A stretch of DNA of 16,476 bases from Armatimonadota bacterium. Its GTDB lineage: Bacteria > Armatimonadota > Zipacnadia > Zipacnadales > FEN-943. How positions within the stretch are numbered: the first letter of the stretch is position 1; each line of letters starts with the position of its first letter. A program made the translations under genes and the position numbers. Shown piece by piece: positions 14,668-16,476 of the stretch. The stretch covers positions 1 to 16,476 of the forward strand of contig JANZZA010000230.1 of NCBI GenBank assembly GCA_026419655.1, written 5' to 3'. A model generated the notes under the pieces. That model was not told the origin of the DNA and did no database searches. It saw only the letters and a program-made list of their open reading frames with translations.

Positions 14668-14726
14668 CATAGACCAACATCAGCCATCCCTCACACGCCG
14701 AGCGCTGGGGTCTATGCCCTGATGTT
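14668..14726. other. Interleaved complementary segments (pseudoknot-like)
   Basis: CATAGACC (14668-14675) can pair with GGTCTATG (14709-14716), and AACATCAG (14676-14683) with CTGATGTT (14719-14726). The order is arm1, arm2, arm1', arm2', so the pairs interleave like an H-type pseudoknot. It lies just past the helicase stop. It could be chance or a rearranged inverted repeat. Confidence 0.35.
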
Positions 14727-14789
14727 AATGCCCAAGTCGCGTAGTGGACAGTGCCATTGCGACAACGGGGTTTTCTCGAGCTGCGGTGC

Positions 14790-16476
14790 TCATACCAGAA
14801 GAAACCGTTTGATGACCCGGTCTATTTCTGGTACAGATATTCCGCCGTCCTTGTTGTCGCGGGTTTCAATTAAAGCCCCCAGCTCTCCGCCCCCGTCTTC
14901 CGCGGGAAGGATGCCGTGCCGCTTATACCATTCTTTTTTTCGATTCCACCTGGCCACGTAGGCCGGATCCGCCAGCAACCCGCAGTGTTCCCAGTAGACA
15001 GTTTTCCCGGTCGCTGAGTCCTCTATGGTGAAGTCTGGATACAAGGTCACGTTCGCTAGGGTGAGCGGTTTTTCATACGCGTAGTCTATTCCGGCAGCAG
15101 ACAGTCGCTCAGCGATAATAAGCTCGGATTTGGACCGCACGAACTCGTTCCGGCTGGTGATGTTCACCAAACGCTCTTCAAAGAACTGCCCTTCGACCTC
15201 GCGAAGCATCGGAGGAACGAAAAGGTTCGTCAGACGCTGCGCGTTTTCCGACTTCGCGTCAGAGGCGAAACGCTGCAATTCAGCAGCCGGCCCCTGATAG
15301 AGTATCACGATTTTTTCACTCTGCCGTGTAAAAGCAGTGTACAACAACTCGCGACTCACCTGGGAGGATTCTTTCGGCAAGACCAAAATCCCCCGCCGAA
15401 ACTCACTGCCCTGTGCCTTGTGCACGGTGAGTGCGTAAGCCAAGCTGAGCGTTGCCTCAGCATCCTCGCTGAACTCGGAAGCGGGGAACCCATATTTGAA
15501 CCCTAGTTGTGTGGAGAACTCAACTTCCATCCGCCAAGGCGTCCAGGTCTTGTGCTTGGACTTGAACTGCCCTATGACTAACCCGACTTCCCCGTTGGCA
15601 ATGTAGCGGAGCGCACCTTCTCTGGGGTAGACGTCATCGCGTTCATGATTTATAAGATTAATGACTTTATCGCCGTAGACGATGCGTTCCGGGCCCATTG
15701 GCCTGGGCACCTGTGCCCCCTTGTTGGGGTGTTCGGCGAACTTGACACGCTCCGAGCGAAATACCTCGTGGATCAACGAGTTTATGGCCTGCGCACCGTA
15801 AAAATGAATCCGTGTGGGCGTTAGGATCTGCCAGTCCTCAGCTTTCGAGGCTGCTCGCCGATTGAAGTAAACCCACTTGCCGCTGGGTGTTCCCCCGAGG
15901 CTCAGCTCGAACCCGCGCACGTCTTCAGTCCCGTTTAGGCCAAGCTCCTCACACAGTACTCTGAGCAGAACCTGCCTCAGTTCCTCAGGGTTGTTCCAGC
16001 GTTCGAACCGTACGCGCCCGGATCGTCGAAGAGAGCGCAATGCCTCGAATACTAGATCGTCTCCGGGGCCGAGTGGATTTCCTCCAAACCACTCGGCTAG
16101 CCGGAGGTCTGTATGCTCTTCAGTGGCATTCTGAGCCTCGGCGGTGGAAAGACCACTGCCATGGACATGCCGCCGCTGGACCCTGAGTTCTGCATAGCCC
16201 TGCGTGACACATGGGAAACGGGTGTCAGCATCTTCTGGCCGAAGACGCGCAATAATATCCACGAAAGGCCGGCCGGCACCGATTGGGGGCAGTTGTCTTG
16301 GGTCGCCAGCCAATATGACCCGCTTGGCAGCCCGCACGGCATCAAAGACGGCTGCGAGCATTTCCTCTGTTAGCATGGAGGCCTCGTCCACGATGACGGT
16401 TTCGGAAGTGTCAGCGACCTTGTCTCCCGTTATCAAGTAGCGCCCCGTGTCAGGGTCATAACGGCCTGACGATAGC
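14790..16476 (-). CDS. RecD-like SF1 helicase with C-terminal nuclease-like domain, 5' end off the window
   Basis: The gene is open to the right edge; 561 residues are visible and the Walker A part is missing. Numbering from the first visible residue: VIVDEAS (Walker B, 27-33), GDPRQLPPIG (57-66), LRVQRR (97-102), a barrel-like stretch around NGEVGLVIG (294-302), ALTVHKAQGSEF (348-359) and LLYTAFTR (377-384). This order is typical of RecD2/UvrD_C_2-type DNA helicases. From about 440 a second domain begins: SKSELIIAERL (448-458), YPDFTI (479-484), YWEHCGLL (494-501) and RWNRKKEWYKRHGI (509-522). The Glu, the Asp of PDF and the Glu of WEH fit a PD-(D/E)XK-like nuclease, with a noncanonical third motif (EHC in place of ExK). 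The C-terminus is a charged tail. The fusion suggests DNA end processing, repair or defence. GC of a few sampled lines is about 45-55%, against about 62-67% in the cluster. Confidence 0.85.
   Translation of the reverse strand, partial: LSSGRYDPDTGRYLITGDKVADTSETVIVDEASMLTEEMLAAVFDAVRAAKRVILAGDPRQLPPIGAGRPFVDIIARLRPEDADTRFPCVTQGYAELRVQRRHVHGSGLSTAEAQNATEEHTDLRLAEWFGGNPLGPGDDLVFEALRSLRRSGRVRFERWNNPEELRQVLLRVLCEELGLNGTEDVRGFELSLGGTPSGKWVYFNRRAASKAEDWQILTPTRIHFYGAQAINSLIHEVFRSERVKFAEHPNKGAQVPRPMGPERIVYGDKVINLINHERDDVYPREGALRYIANGEVGLVIGQFKSKHKTWTPWRMEVEFSTQLGFKYGFPASEFSEDAEATLSLAYALTVHKAQGSEFRRGILVLPKESSQVSRELLYTAFTRQSEKIVILYQGPAAELQRFASDAKSENAQRLTNLFVPPMLREVEGQFFEERLVNITSRNEFVRSKSELIIAERLSAAGIDYAYEKPLTLANVTLYPDFTIEDSATGKTVYWEHCGLLADPAYVARWNRKKEWYKRHGILPAEDGGGELGALIETRDNKDGGISVPEIDRVIKRFLLV

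Larger units (their letters stand above)
14226..14789. other. Gene-free region between mttB-like and helicase genes
   Basis: This 564-bp stretch holds the mttB-like leader, the truncated repeat copy 6 (14426-14455) and about 330 bp of unfamiliar DNA. That DNA includes an imperfect hairpin with CCAGCT/AGCTGG (about 14545-14580), a 24-nt near-copy of helicase sequence (14616-14639) and two interleaved complementary pairs at 14668-14726. I see no convincing gene in either strand. Confidence 0.6.

Noticed and set aside
1..16476. CRISPR arrays, rRNA, insertion-sequence transposases
   Set aside because: No regularly spaced repeats, no rRNA-like stretch and no transposase motif were found; the six palindromic repeats are irregularly spaced and in both orientations.

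Overview
The window looks like chromosomal DNA of an uncultured, GC-rich bacterium. Its gene content is large secreted multidomain carbohydrate-active proteins, a CBM9-like protein, UroD-like and MttB-like methyltransferase paralogues, a zinc-less MDR dehydrogenase and ROK kinase. This mix is typical of Planctomycetes, Armatimonadetes, Hydrogenedentes or Lentisphaerae-type genomes. The phylum is inferred from gene content only. No rRNA, tRNA, CRISPR array or transposase is visible. TAG ends at least three genes (ROK, msrBA, mttB), so UAG behaves as an ordinary stop.

Layout from left to right: (a) 1-1887, minus strand: a MESH1/SpoT-type HD protein, followed 7 bp later by a secreted multidomain protein that runs off the left edge. 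(b) 1961-3340, plus strand, divergent from (a): a ROK-family sugar kinase fused to a C-terminal Mth938/DUF498 domain. (c) 3341-3801: a convergent gap with small inverted repeats. (d) 3802-14225, all minus strand, read right to left as mttB-like methyltransferase, secreted CBM9-like protein, very large secreted GH42-like protein, MDR dehydrogenase, UroD-like protein and an MsrB-MsrA fusion. (e) 14226-14789: a gene-free stretch holding a truncated repeat and several odd short repeats. (f) 14790-16476: the C-terminal part of a RecD-like helicase with an apparent PD-(D/E)XK-type nuclease domain, cut by the right edge and lower in GC than the cluster.

The gaps in (d) and the start of (e) carry six copies of one roughly 60-bp palindromic repeat (core A5-G-TTTGGG-AAGGGGG, then a hairpin GGGGGA...ACCCTTT/AAAGGGT...TCCCCC). 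Two copies flank a separate 109-bp element bounded by a perfect 19-bp inverted repeat. Such intergenic families look mobile.

A plausible reading of (d) is carbohydrate or small-molecule catabolism: secreted proteins bind and cleave a glycan-like substrate, the dehydrogenase oxidises a product, and the MttB-like and UroD-like proteins handle methyl groups on a corrinoid. The corrinoid protein itself is not in the window, so this is inference. The most unusual items are the ROK-Mth938 fusion, the repeat family with its nested 109-bp palindromic element, the helicase-nuclease fusion beside a truncated repeat, and the GH42-like enzyme without an obvious nucleophile.
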